Part shown: positions 41,301 to 49,785 of the stretch, one piece after another
Numbering within the stretch: the stretch's first letter is position 1
Layout of the letters: every line of letters begins with the position of its first letter
Notes under the pieces: model-generated
What the model was told of the DNA's origin: nothing
The model's database searches: none
What the model saw: only the letters and a program-made list of their open reading frames with translations
Source: Glossina fuscipes
Lineage: Eukaryota; Arthropoda; Insecta; Diptera; Glossinidae
Length of the DNA stretch: 64,000 bases
Reading direction: 5' to 3'
NCBI RefSeq assembly: GCF_014805625.2
Contig: NW_023998433.1
Coordinates: forward strand, 5,377,798 to 5,441,797
Position numbers and translations under genes: made by a program

Positions 41301-42654
41301 ATACAAATTATTTCTATTTCCATTTTTAAATGTTCGAATGCACCTTATCTAATCGACCCATGGTCGAGTTTAGAGTGATTGCCTGGAAAGAAAGTTCAGA
41401 TTCCATGTGAACAGTATTTTATTTAAAAGTTATATCACAGAAAATCGGACATTTCACAATAACCTAAAGCATATGCACTATAATTATTCACATTATTTAA
41501 TACTCGTAATGTGATTTTGTTTGACCGCAAACAGTGCCTTTAAAAAATGTAACAAAATGTAAGTAAATATATGTTTTATAGAAAAATAAATTTTTTTATT
41601 GCTTTTGTTCAGGCACTCTTACAAATAATTGAGAAATTTAATGGATGCTTCAAGTTCATTATACACATCAATTTATCGAAAATCAGTAGCAATCATTTTC
41701 TGAATTTGTTAAAATAGTTTAGTTTGCTTTTTTGTTTTTTGCTCATAAATTTGGAACTCCGGGTAAAGCGAACTGCAGACTGCAATTATAAATAAAATGT
41801 TATTAGTTAATTAGATATATTCATCTAGAAATTATACGCTTTATTCATTTATTTGTTGAATTCCCACTGCAATCATATTTCTTGCTGATGGTTTTAGTTA
41901 TATTGTTCATCCTTTTTTGTTTGTTTTCTCCTTTATTATAATACAGGTAAAATGTATTTACGACATCCTGATTCATACTTACCACCATTGCACCATCTAA
42001 GTGAAACTGAGGGTGAAAGTTCTGCAAATGATATTTATGAAGGGAAGAACTCAACACTGGACCCTGCTAAGAGAAAAATCAGTGGTAATATATTTAATTC
42101 ATTTGTTAATATACTAATAGAATGAAATCACATTCAAGTTTAATAAAATGTTGGAACGAAAAAATACAGTCTCGTCTCAAAAATATTCTTTCGCCAAAAT
42201 GATTTTATCAAATATTTGCACAAAATTGTCTATTGTGAATGGGACTGTGAGTGAATCACTTTTAAGAAGATTTCCAGTGTTCTAACGGCAGACAAATGAT
42301 AAACGGACATATAGACGGAGTTTTAAGTTGACTTGCTCAAAAGCATTCATTGGGCTCGTTTTGATGTGTATTTCTGGATAGTAATAAGTTTTAGAATAAG
42401 TCAATAGTATAACTCTACCCTTTTGCCTCATTGGTATAAAAATTTCTATAAGAATAGAACACAACGATAATTTTATTTCTAATTCCATTAATATTTTTGA
42501 ATACTTTTCTTATTTTCTATTTCCAGAAAACTCTGAAAGTGAATATTTATGTAACAATCATAAAAGCCATTACAACAGCAATCTTTCAGTACATCTGTGT
42601 GAAATCGAAGATTCAGAACTTGAAGAATTTTTACCTAAAGACGAGAAAAAGTAG
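13458..42654 (+). CDS. kug: Fat-like protocadherin Kugelei/Fat2, complete (21 coding exons)
   Basis: Giant atypical cadherin of the plasma membrane. Fly Fat2/Kugelei organises planar-polarised basal actin and collective follicle-cell migration. Exons: 13458-14312, 14700-17292, 18226-18332, 18399-18606, 19430-19491, 20421-20576, 21305-21671, 21738-22746, 22821-23003, 23771-23948, 24014-24285, 25726-26443, 26506-26689, 28899-29342, 29414-29814, 29885-30193, 34129-39472, 40567-40848, 40984-41172, 41947-42084, 42527-42654. All junctions are GT-AG with matching phases, totalling 14,127 nt or 4,708 residues, essentially the size I recall for fly Kugelei. I count 33 inter-repeat linkers (DxNDNxP or variants), hence 34 cadherin repeats, then 2 EGF, 1 laminin G, 4 EGF, one membrane helix and a 377-residue tail. 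One laminin G domain (Fat/Fat4 has two) and the HWDCSDW...LPDI tail motif point to the Fat-like branch. Start choice: ATG 13458; in-frame ATG 13503 gives a tighter signal peptide. The exon 9 donor is the least certain junction. Confidence 0.93.
14700..17292 (+). CDS. kug: kug exon 2: cadherin repeats about 3-10
   Basis: Residues 286-1149, with an acceptor TTCTTTTTAG. Successive calcium-binding linkers are visible (NRNAP, INDNDP, INDNRP, SNDNTP, VNDNAP, VNENRYAP). Between repeats 6 and 7 the linker is degenerate (NNYEPF) and followed by about 60 residues of poorly conserved sequence before the next strand, unusual against the compact spacing elsewhere. It ends in phase 1 at a GTCAGT donor. An ATG at 14,838 is internal, not a start. 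Confidence 0.9.
17293..18225 (+). repeat. kug intron 2 with dispersed-repeat fragment (minus)
   Basis: Within this intron about 17,690-17,810 carries GACATGGCTAGATCGGTCC followed by GACGCTGATCGAGA and an ATATACTT block. This is the minus-strand form of a repeat common in higher-fly genomes (the 'TCCGTCTGTC' family also seen at 47.4 and 53.8 kb). The remainder shows nothing identifiable. The open frame from 18,111 is intron plus exons 3-4 read through and is not a gene. Confidence 0.5.
18226..30193 (+). CDS. kug: kug exons 3-16: cadherin repeats about 10-25 in small exons
   Basis: Fourteen exons encode residues 1150-2682. Recognisable linkers include VNDNVP, INDHNP, SPNAP, TNDNRP, HNDHAP, SENDPP, VNDNAP, VNDCPP, VNDNCP, SNDCYP, LNDNIP and ENDNEP. 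Several linkers have lost calcium-binding residues (SENSGISF before repeat 19, VVDRSMP before 21, NIHSP before 24). Introns 3 (18,333-18,398) and 7 (21,672-21,737) are each 66 nt and stop-free. Introns 8, 10, 12, 14 and 15 are 62-74 nt. The larger introns carry transposon remains. Confidence 0.88.
24286..25725 (+). repeat. kug intron 11, dispersed-repeat remnants
   Basis: Positions about 24,680-24,960 are low complexity (long A-rich and T-rich tracts). Positions about 25,000-25,240 read as a decayed copy of the fly dispersed repeat, ending GCGGGCTATAATG...TTTTTACTTGTTT as other copies do. No coding exon was found between 24,286 and 25,725. Confidence 0.45.
26885..28435 (+). mobile_element. 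Non-LTR retrotransposon fragment in kug intron 13
   Basis: The plus-strand frames show the end of an AP-type endonuclease (IVIALGDFNLPQVTWCYSD near 27,113-27,170; SDHNLVQYN; a LLDLCFAN block). They then show the fingers/palm of a reverse transcriptase: PGADAIPFCVL near 27,886, IFNKSLNLGVFPLCWK, a PIHKSGS...NYRGIAKLSALPKLFE block, then SKAFDLVNHRLL and a VLFNLN...FPVMSGV block near 28,390-28,430. Frameshifts and stops separate these pieces, and nothing beyond MSGV remains because a dispersed repeat abuts at about 28,436. It is inserted in the same orientation as kug and is non-functional. The clade (Jockey/CR1-like) is a guess. Confidence 0.85.
28436..28898 (+). repeat. Dispersed repeat abutting kug exon 14 acceptor
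   Basis: Shares blocks with 54,005-54,645: AATAAAAAATTG and TTGCTCAT, then CAACAGATA, then CGTTCGCAAGAATGAAGGTG (GTTCGCGCGAATGAAGGTA in the other copy), then a GATGGG(C/T)A(T/C)AAAAGA block and TTTTCTTACTTATT. The repeat's last bases run straight into TTTTTATTTTAG, the acceptor used for kug exon 14 at 28,899. Confidence 0.75.
30930..33110 (-). mobile_element. Non-LTR retrotransposon fragment, antisense in kug intron 16
   Basis: Minus-strand frames give reverse transcriptase motifs: VVMLSLDISKAYDCVNLIKL near 32,950-32,890 (palm box A), then KYADDFLIVSAD near 32,740-32,705 (the YADD active site), then KSFRFLGKILND near 32,580-32,540. A C-terminal reading frame (31,551-31,309) has a cysteine cluster CDICEVCNICEFPE, like the terminal zinc-knuckle region of R1/I-type elements. 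A T/A-rich 3' UTR runs to about 30,930. Several frameshifts make it inactive. It differs from the element in intron 13, and its clade is not determined. Confidence 0.82.
33140..33365 (+). repeat. Dispersed repeat fragment in kug intron 16
   Basis: Positions about 33,180-33,365 match the block order of 54,870-55,165: an AAATGAATA...ATGGT block, then CGATATTGGTATCAAA, a GTGGTGGGTATACGAGATTCGG stretch and TTTCTTACTTGTTTT. This is the family's usual 3' end. Confidence 0.65.
33535..34010 (+). mobile_element. Second LINE 3' end, inverted relative to 30.9-31.57 kb
   Basis: Plus-strand sequence resembles the minus-strand 3' end of the preceding retrotransposon. Shared words include GGGAAATCAAAAT, AGACTCATGAG, ATGTGATATTTGTGAAGTTTG (nearly) and AGAAGTTCTTTTGG, then a poly-T tract, TTTACATCACTT and TTATCTGGACATATAA. 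The cysteine-cluster frame is broken. It lies about 120 bp before the kug exon 17 acceptor at 34,128. The pair forms a diverged inverted repeat within one intron. Confidence 0.72.
34129..39472 (+). CDS. kug: kug exon 17: last repeats, EGF, laminin G, transmembrane
   Basis: A single 5,344-nt exon encoding residues 2683-4463. It holds cadherin repeats 25-34 and a membrane-proximal region (SYRKGFIRAIRDVMRCRQKDV) conserved in Fat-like proteins. Then follow two EGF modules (about 3831-3927; the first has a long insert between its third and fourth cysteines), laminin G (about 3945-4129) and four EGF modules (about 4139-4287). The fourth of these opens DVDECENQPC, a calcium-binding type. The membrane helix is about 4309-4329 (GIISGVTFVFVFCILILCCI), and the tail starts with FKKN. 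Residues 4453-4458 (LKTFCE) fit the WAVE-complex WIRS consensus. It ends in phase 1 at GTAAGT. Confidence 0.93.
39473..40566 (+). other. kug intron 17, nothing identified
   Basis: AT-rich sequence with no recognisable transposon protein, RNA gene or tandem array. The 74-residue open frame at 40,295-40,519 has no family resemblance. Confidence 0.4.
40567..42654 (+). CDS. kug: kug exons 18-21: cytoplasmic tail
   Basis: Four exons (40567-40848, 40984-41172, 41947-42084, 42527-42654), all joined in phase 1. The tail contains YHWDCSDWV followed by LPDITEVPGAE, a block conserved in animal Fat-like cadherins, then an acidic segment (ATLEEELATDCVDSELRD) and a C-terminal acidic cluster (IEDSELEEFLPKDEKK). 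The stop TAG is at 42,652-42,654. The C-terminus does not look like a PDZ ligand. All four exons are bounded by phase-1 introns, so skipping any one would keep frame. Confidence 0.88.
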
Positions 42655-42729
42655 CAGTTTATTGAATTCCAAAAATCAATCGGTTTTCCATTTATTTTCA
42701 TTTAATTAGATTGTATGAAAGTATTTGTA

Positions 42730-42735
42730 AATAAA
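42730..42735 (+). terminator. Candidate kug polyadenylation signal
   Basis: AATAAA lies 76 bp downstream of the kug stop codon. A second AATAAA lies near 42,855. Either could direct cleavage, and neither is confirmed by transcript data. Confidence 0.4.
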
Positions 42736-43106
42736 AAAAGGAAAAAACTTATTTCAGTATACGTGATGTATATAAATGATTCAATAAGTATAAATATAAC
42801 GATAAACTATAACGACAAATAGTGTACGAAAAAAATACTTGACAACGTTCAGAAAATAAATAGCAAAACCTATAGAGCCATTAGAAACTCAAGCAACAAT
42901 TGATGTCAAAGGAAAGAGCCTGTAGATTTATAATAACTAAATAAAATTATTTAATCAGAAGGACGTGTAGAGTTTTTTTCTTGAAAGACGTTTTGGGAGA
43001 TAGCTGCACTGCATTATAAGTAAACATGAACTGGTAATCGATATTGGAATTTTTATTAAGAAACAAGTTTGCGAATATCAATCAATTGCAAATGAATTAT
43101 GTAACG

Positions 43107-43285
43107 TATTATTATTATTATTATTGTTAATTTCGCCAGAGAAATAAATTCTAAGACTAAAGTCTTAAAAGCACTAGCATCTATGGCTATCGGCTTTTAT
43201 TAAAAACCCTACCGCACTTGAGATTCGAACCCACGACCATTGACTTGCTAGTCGAAATTCCTCACCTTCGACTACTAAGGCGGAT
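43107..43285 (-). mobile_element. tRNA-derived SINE (copy 1)
   Basis: On the minus strand a perfect RNA polymerase III B box, GGTTCGAATC (43,231-43,222), follows a decayed A-box-like segment. The element ends in an (ATA)n-type tail, visible as ATTATTATT on the plus strand at 43,107-43,125. Its body matches the second copy at 48.88-49.06 kb (shared AAGTCTTAAAA, TATCGGCTTT and CACGACCATTG). It lies between kug and S1P. It is not a tRNA gene because it does not fold as a cloverleaf with an acceptor stem. Confidence 0.75.
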
Positions 43286-43440
43286 TATGTAACGTAATTT
43301 CAAGTCATTTTTGAAAATAAATTAATTTAACTTGAGATAATGCGCCTTTTGGATTTAACTTGACATGGTTGCTGGTTGGACCTTTTAACTTTTTCTGAAC
43401 ATTTTCTCCCAACTTTATTTTGATTACATTGGTTTTGGAA

Positions 43441-43590
43441 AAACCGTAAATTTGTTAAAGCACAAATTACAACCGAAAAATCTCTTAAGCAGACATTACA
43501 ACCGAAAAATAACCATAAATCTGTTAAATCAGAATTTACAATCGGAAAATAACTATAAATCTGCCAAATCAGAAATACAACCGTAAATGT
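43441..43590. repeat. Short tandem array, about 29-40-bp units, upstream of S1P
   Basis: The word ACAAYCGRAAAAT recurs near 43,468, 43,497 and 43,537 (a final ACAACCGTAAATG at about 43,577), with intervening ATAAATCTGYYAAATCAGAA in the two best units. Unit length is 39-40 bp for the conserved copies and about 29 bp for a shortened one. It lies about 530 bp upstream of the S1P start. Confidence 0.75.
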
Positions 43591-44116
43591 TTTGAATTGG
43601 TATCGCAAACAAACCCAATTGCGCAAAATTGGTAAAAAATTCCAAAATGCAATGTAAACATTAGTAAAATGTTTGCAATTCTTCACTTTTCTGGTGGTAC
43701 ATCGGGAACAGCATTACTCAAAAAACAGTAAGTTCATTTACCAAACAGCTTTCAAGCGTATAAGAAAGTTGTTATGAAAATTGAGCGAGGTTACAAACCA
43801 CTGTCAGTACTAATATGCAAAATTTGATGGCAAAGCTGCATAAATATGTATCAAAAATCAAATTTGTTTATTATTCAAAGTTTATGTAAACGAAGTTAAC
43901 GAAGCAATAATTCTCAATTCAATAAATACCAGACAAAATCAAGCGAAGACTCAATTTTTAATAATGGTTTATAATATATATATGTATGTATTAACACTTC
44001 CTTAGTTTATGTTTCATACCTTTCGTTTCAATTTATAAAACAGAGTTGCGTAACCAGAAGTCGTAGCAAAGTTTTTTTTTTTTAATATTACGTCGGAATG
44101 TGAATTTATTACAATT

Positions 44117-47100
44117 ATGGTTTGGACAATCGAGGTGATTTTATTAGTCTGTGTATTAATATATTCGGATTCTGAATCGCAATTCGTTTCGAAAACTGAT
44201 TTTAATTTGTTAACAGATTACGAGAAAAAGTTTACCGATACAAGCGAAGATACTGTAAATGAGTACATTGTTACATTTAAAAATTACTACCGTAAGACTT
44301 CAAGGGAGAAGTATATCCAGAAAGCCTTCATTAAAGAAAATGTAATGAATTCAATTGTGGTGTTTGTCAAGTGTTTATCATTGTCACAATATAGGTAACC
44401 GAATGGATAATATTGGAACATTCGGATTTGTCCAAATTCTACCCAAGTGATTTTGATGTGGTTCGAGTTGCAAGCGAAAAAGTTCACTTAATTCGATCGC
44501 ATCCGGCAGTTAAAACAATTTCGTTGCAGCGCAGGATTCAGCGGCAACTAAAGGCTTTCCAGAATGCAAACAGCTCAAATTATTATAATCATTATTTGGG
44601 CAGACATTTACTACGAGCCCTACCTAAGGATGACTTGCCGTTCGCAATGAATGCAAACTTGCTATGGCAACAAGGTATAACCGGCAAAGGTATTAAAGTG
44701 GCTGTGTTTGACACGGGTTTAGCTAAAAGCCATCCACATTTCCGTAATGTAAAAGAAAGAACAAACTGGACAAATGAAAAGTTTTTTGACGACGGCGTTA
44801 GCCATGGAACCTTTGTCGCTGGTGTTATCGCATCGTCCAAAGAATGCTTAGGATTCGCGCCTGATGTTGAGCTTCACATATTTAGAGTGTTTACCAATAG
44901 TCAGGTAAATATTTTTCCAATAGGCATGGGAAGGTTAGCAAATGATGTAATGGGATTAAATTGCAAATTTGATTTACAGGTGTCGTATACCTCTTGGTTT
45001 TTGGATGCTTTCAATTATGCCATGTTTAGGAAAATCAACATTTTGAATTTGAGTATTGGAGGCCCTGATTTTATGGACTATCCCTTTGTAGATAAAGTTC
45101 TAGAACTATCCGCTAATAAGGTGATAATGGTGTCCGCTATCGGTAATGATGGCCCTTTATATGGCACTTTAAATAATCCTGGTGATCAAAGTGACGTTAT
45201 CGGTGTTGGTGGTGTGAACAGTGAGGGCAAAATCGCCAAGTTCAGTTCGAGAGGTATGAGCACTTGGGAAATACCGAGGGGCTATGGACGTGTTAAGCCT
45301 GATATAATAACACATGGTAGTCAAGTAAAAGGTAGTAATGTGGGTGGTGGTTGTCGATCGTTGTCAGGCACTTCAGTAGCATCTCCAGTAATTGCTGGAG
45401 CTCTTGCTCTAATATTGAGTGGCGCTCTAAACAAATCGCATCAGTTCAATCCTGCTTCTGTGAAACAGATTCTTCTCGAGGGTGCAACGCGTTTGCCAAA
45501 TAACAATATGTTTGAACAGGGACATGGAAAGTTGAATATCTTAAACAGCGTGGAGCTGCTGCTTTCGTATTCACCTAAAATAACTTTCAGCCCCCCGTAC
45601 ATAGACTATACTGAGCTGTATATGTGGCCCTACAGTTCTCAGCCATTATACTGTCAAGCTATGCCTTCGATAGTCAACGTTACAATATTGAATGGCATCT
45701 CAGTTAGCGGTAAAATTATGGCTGAACCTCTCTGGTACCCATATGTAGATAAAAATGGCCATTTGATTGATGTACAAATATCATATCCATCTCTTCTATG
45801 GCCGTGGTCGGGTTGGATGTCGATTCATATAAGTATGTATATATTCATAAGAAACATTTTTTAAATAGTTAAGTATTCATAAATAATTAATCCTGGTTGA
45901 AACCAAACCTGCTTATAATTTAACATGCATGTAAAAAACGAAAGAGGAAACCTTCATGAATAGTCGACTTAGCTCCTTTATGCAATGATACTAAATCTGA
46001 GAATTGTACATATGTATTCACATCACCTGGAGTAACGCTTGGCGCAAAGTAATCGATGATGTTAGTTCCATAAAAATTAAATTTCGCTATCACCTCACTA
46101 AAGGAATGAAAATATAAAATAGTGTGCTGCTCAAGATTTATCGTGTTTACACTTTTTTTTTTCTAGCTGTTAAAAACGATGCCTGCTTTTTTGAAGGTAT
46201 TTCAAAAGGCCATATAAGCTTGCAAATACAATCGATAAATTTCGAAGACAACACCGTTAACTCCACAATACACTTTCCAATCACCGTAAAGATTATGCCG
46301 AAACCTCCAAGACATAAGCGCGTTTTATGGGATCAATATCACAATTTGCGTTACCCGCCTGGTTATATACCGCGTGATAATTTAAAAATCAAATCTGATC
46401 CGTTAGATTGGAGAGGTGATCACATTCATACAAATTTTCGGGATATGTATCAACATTTGCGGAATTTAGGTTATTATGTTGAAGTATTAAGAGAGCCTTT
46501 CACCTGTTTCAATGCGTCCGATTATGGAGCTCTTTTAATTGTTGATCCCGAAGAAGAGTTTTTTGATGACGAGATAATTAAACTACAAAAAGATGTCTTC
46601 GATTTAAGCCTGGGAGTTATTGTATTTGCCGACTGGTATAACACTACCGTGATGAGGAAGATAACATTTTTTGATGAAAATACACGTCAGTGGTGGGTTC
46701 CGGATACAGGTGGCGCCAATATACCAGCTTTAAATGAGCTCTTGCAAACTTTTGGTATTGCCTTCAGTGATTTGGTAGCCGAAGGCTACTATCGTATGGG
46801 CGAACACAGCATGTATTATGCAAGCGGTACAACTTTAGCTGCATTTCCAAATCATGAAGATAATGTTATAATATCAGCTTATTTAAATGACCAAGGATCT
46901 GAGGTGTGTAATAAAACATTTGAAAGTAATACATTCATATTATAACTATCGAAACTCAATATATTAGTATAGATGAGGGGGTCGAAGGCTGCATAATGTA
47001 TAAATAGTATAGGAAATAAAATCGATTTAGTGGTAGAATGCTTCTTGATCTCAAGATTAGGAAAGAATTTTGTTCAAAAGATTCCTGTCAAGTCAATTTC

Positions 47101-48519
47101 GAAAATCATTTAATTCGATTCAATAGTTTGCCTATAATTAATTCTTCTGCGATTTTAAACTCTCCAACTGGACCCGGGTCAAACACTTTTATACAAAAAG
47201 AAATAATAGAAAATATAGACCCTTTAAAGTAGAACCACAGAGTGCAGTTGCACTTTTCAACGTTAGATGGCTATATTTACTTTTACACTCACTACCGAAG
47301 GATAGGGATATATTAATTTTTCCTCAAAAAGTTTGCAACACCCAGAAGAAAGTTTCATAGACGCCAATAACATACATATTATTGGTCAGCGTCAAATTTC
47401 AAACCGATTAAGCATATCCGTCTGTCTGCCGGTCTTTCTGTAATGTCTGTGGTGAACATACTTCTGGTCGCAACAATAAAGCTTTCGATATCAAATTTGT
47501 CAAAAACATTGGAATATTTTACATGCAGATAGGTCTGATGGACTGGATATGTATTTACCACGGATGAGTGGAAGAAACAAAAATTTTCTCCTAGACAAAT
47601 AAATTTTATTTACTTTTGTATTTTTACAAGATAATTAATATCGAAAAGCAAAGTGGATCAACTAAAACTCTTCAACCTATTATTGGATTGTTTCAAATGC
47701 GTCCGGCTGATAAAAAAGTTGTAGTTTTACCTAAAGTATTTGAAACTGATAATTTTGACTACACTAATGAGCAACTGAACTCATCGAAATCAAATGAAAA
47801 GAATCCAATCTTAAATAAACGTATGCTATTACAACATCGTTCTCCTGTACATAATTCCGCTACGTTTGAATTAAATAAAAACCAAATATCAGCAATAGTG
47901 GGAGATAAATCTAAAAATGAGTTGGGTCGACTAGCCATTATGGGTGATTCGAATTGCATCGACTCTATAAATACGGAAAAATCATGTCTTTGGCTGTTAA
48001 ATGCATTTCTGGAGTACACGATTAATTCACATAAAGCGTTGTCGTTACAAAAGCTAAACAGAATTAAGCAATATGCGACGTTGCAAAATAAATTTCATCC
48101 AAGAAGACTTGCAACATCTAATTTATTTAAATTTTCCAAAGTTGTAGACTTTAACGATCAATTAAAGAAGCGCTCCCTGGAGAAATGTCGCAAAATTCGC
48201 TTCTCGAAAAGCCTACCTTTAAACTCTACCAACACATTAGATACTTCGAAATCATTAAATATTCCAGGTAATAAAATTAATTATTGCGAACGGTATATGA
48301 TATCCGATCGCAGTACTGAAAGAATTCTATTTAATTCCAGATTTTAATGAAATTGAAGACATATATGTTTCTAGATCTCATGGAAACTACTTAAATGCGT
48401 CACAGAATGTTGAGAATGATTATCGTAAAATTTCTGCCGCTGTGTTTATTGTTGCTTTAGTTATAATACTTATATATTTAAAAATGTTCAAGCCTAAAAA
48501 CATCATCAATAATAAATAA
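44117..48519 (+). CDS. S1P: Membrane-bound site-1 protease (subtilisin/kexin-like), complete
   Basis: Golgi serine protease (MBTPS1/SKI-1) that makes the luminal cut in SREBP and ATF6-type precursors before site-2 cleavage. Exons: 44117-44341, 44395-44904, 44980-45832, 46167-46903, 47631-48267, 48341-48519; phases fit, total 3,141 nt, 1,046 residues (human about 1,052). Seen: a hydrophobic N-terminal signal ([13 protein letters not shown]), a propeptide with the RHLLRALP region typical of autocleavage, and a subtilase domain. The domain carries Asp181 in VAVFDTGL, His212 in SHGTFVAGV and Ser377 in LSGTSVASP; the 31- and 165-residue spacings equal those I recall for human S1P. SAIGNDGP is the oxyanion block. 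A conserved [16 protein letters not shown] segment and a C-terminal membrane helix ([16 protein letters not shown]) with a short basic tail complete the family architecture. Intron 2 (44,905-44,979, 75 nt) has no stop and is 3n, so unspliced reading gives a false 25-residue insert. Confidence 0.95.
46904..47630 (+). repeat. S1P intron 4 with dispersed repeat
   Basis: Positions about 47,325-47,575 carry GTTTGCAACACCCAGAAGAA, GTCAGCGTCAAATT, a TCCGTCTGTCTGCC block, AAAGCTTTCGATATCAAATTTG and ACATTGGAA. These are the same blocks in the same order as 53,760-53,930. No coding sequence is assigned between the GTGTGT donor at 46,904 and the TTTTTACAAG acceptor ending at 47,630. Confidence 0.7.
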
Positions 48520-48778
48520 GCAATGTAAGCACCGAAAGCTTTAGTACTGTTCAATATTTTGTTATAGATGAGGGATTCTAATCAGGAGAAAACCTGTGTT
48601 GACAAAACCAAAAGAATTGGGTAATAAATTGGGCAACTATAACATTTTCTAGGTATACTCTGTGTATATTCTATAGTACCTGTAAGAAAATGAAAAAAAT
48701 CACCCAAGACCAACCAGTATTATAGAGTGGCGACATTTCATTGTTTTCGAATTCTTTTAAAATATTATTATCATTATT

Positions 48779-48878
48779 NNNNNNNNNNNNNNNNNNNNNN
48801 NNNNNNNNNNNNNNNNNNNNNNNNNNNNNNNNNNNNNNNNNNNNNNNNNNNNNNNNNNNNNNNNNNNNNNNNNNNNNN
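48779..48878. other. Assembly gap, 100 N
   Basis: Exactly 100 ambiguous bases, flanked by ATTATTATCATTATT on the left and CATTATTATAG on the right. The round size suggests a placeholder of unknown true length. The flanks show that it falls within the ATT-type tail of the adjacent SINE. Confidence 0.97.
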
Positions 48879-49060
48879 CATTATTATAGTTAATTTAGCC
48901 ACAGAAATAAATTTTAAAATTAAAGTCTTAAAATATTACCATCATCTAAGGGTATCGGCTTTATTGAAAACTCTACCACACGTGAGATATGAATCCACGA
49001 CCATTGGATTGTTTGCAAAGATCTTTTGCCCACTCGGCCACTCAAGTGGATCTTTTTTAA
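48879..49060 (-). mobile_element. tRNA-derived SINE (copy 2), A box intact
   Basis: Minus strand: a polymerase III A box TGGCCGAGTGGG (49,040-49,029), about 45 bp later a decayed B box (GGATTCATAT where copy 1 has GGTTCGAATC), then the body shared with 43.1 kb, then an ATA-type tail running into the N gap. Copy 1 keeps the B box and this copy keeps the A box, so together they define the family. Confidence 0.78.
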
Positions 49061-49748
49061 AATATAGTTAGCGGGCACAGAAGACTTTCAATCACAGCCA
49101 AACGTCCAACGGTGACTATTGGTAACGGGCTTTAGTGACAATTCCATTCCCTTGGTAAAGTTCGTAATACCTTTTTTACGCTAATATCTTTCAATACAGT
49201 CTGGGTTTGTAGCCGTAGATATTCGCATTTTTTGCCAATATGGCTTGTACACCGAATTTTATCCACAGCATTTGCCGGTTTGGTGTAGCAACCGATGCCT
49301 TTCGAAAGTGCTGATATTCGTATTAAACTCTTTATATTGATACATAATTCAACATTTCATTTCTGTTTTTAAAAGGGAACATGTATACTCAATTTGCATT
49401 AATTGACAACTTTATATATTTTGGAACAAATGAAGACAATGAAGAATAGGAAGAACACAGATAATTCAACTTGCTGTTTATGCTGTAATGCTTACCTTTC
49501 GAAATTTATTAAAACAATTTGTAAATTGGGATATGGATACAATCGGCATTTATTTTAATTTACTTGTTTATTTTTTTTTTTTTTTCTGGTTTCCTTTTTT
49601 ATGCTACACAGTTATGCTTCTATTTTGCATACAATTTTCATTTTGAAAGTGTAATTACATAATGACTTGCTCATTTATAAAATATGTGTAAGTGTATCGG
49701 TGACTGTTTTCAATAATGGACAATAATTAATCTTATTACCAAATGTTA

Positions 49749-49785
<37 letters not shown>

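Noticed and set aside
43222..43231. tRNA gene
   Set aside because: Only the B box is intact. There is no cloverleaf or acceptor stem, and a second copy with the same tail elsewhere identifies it as a SINE.
43327..43686. A 119-residue minus-strand protein
   Set aside because: The frame is open because it covers a tandem DNA array; no domain or splice signals.
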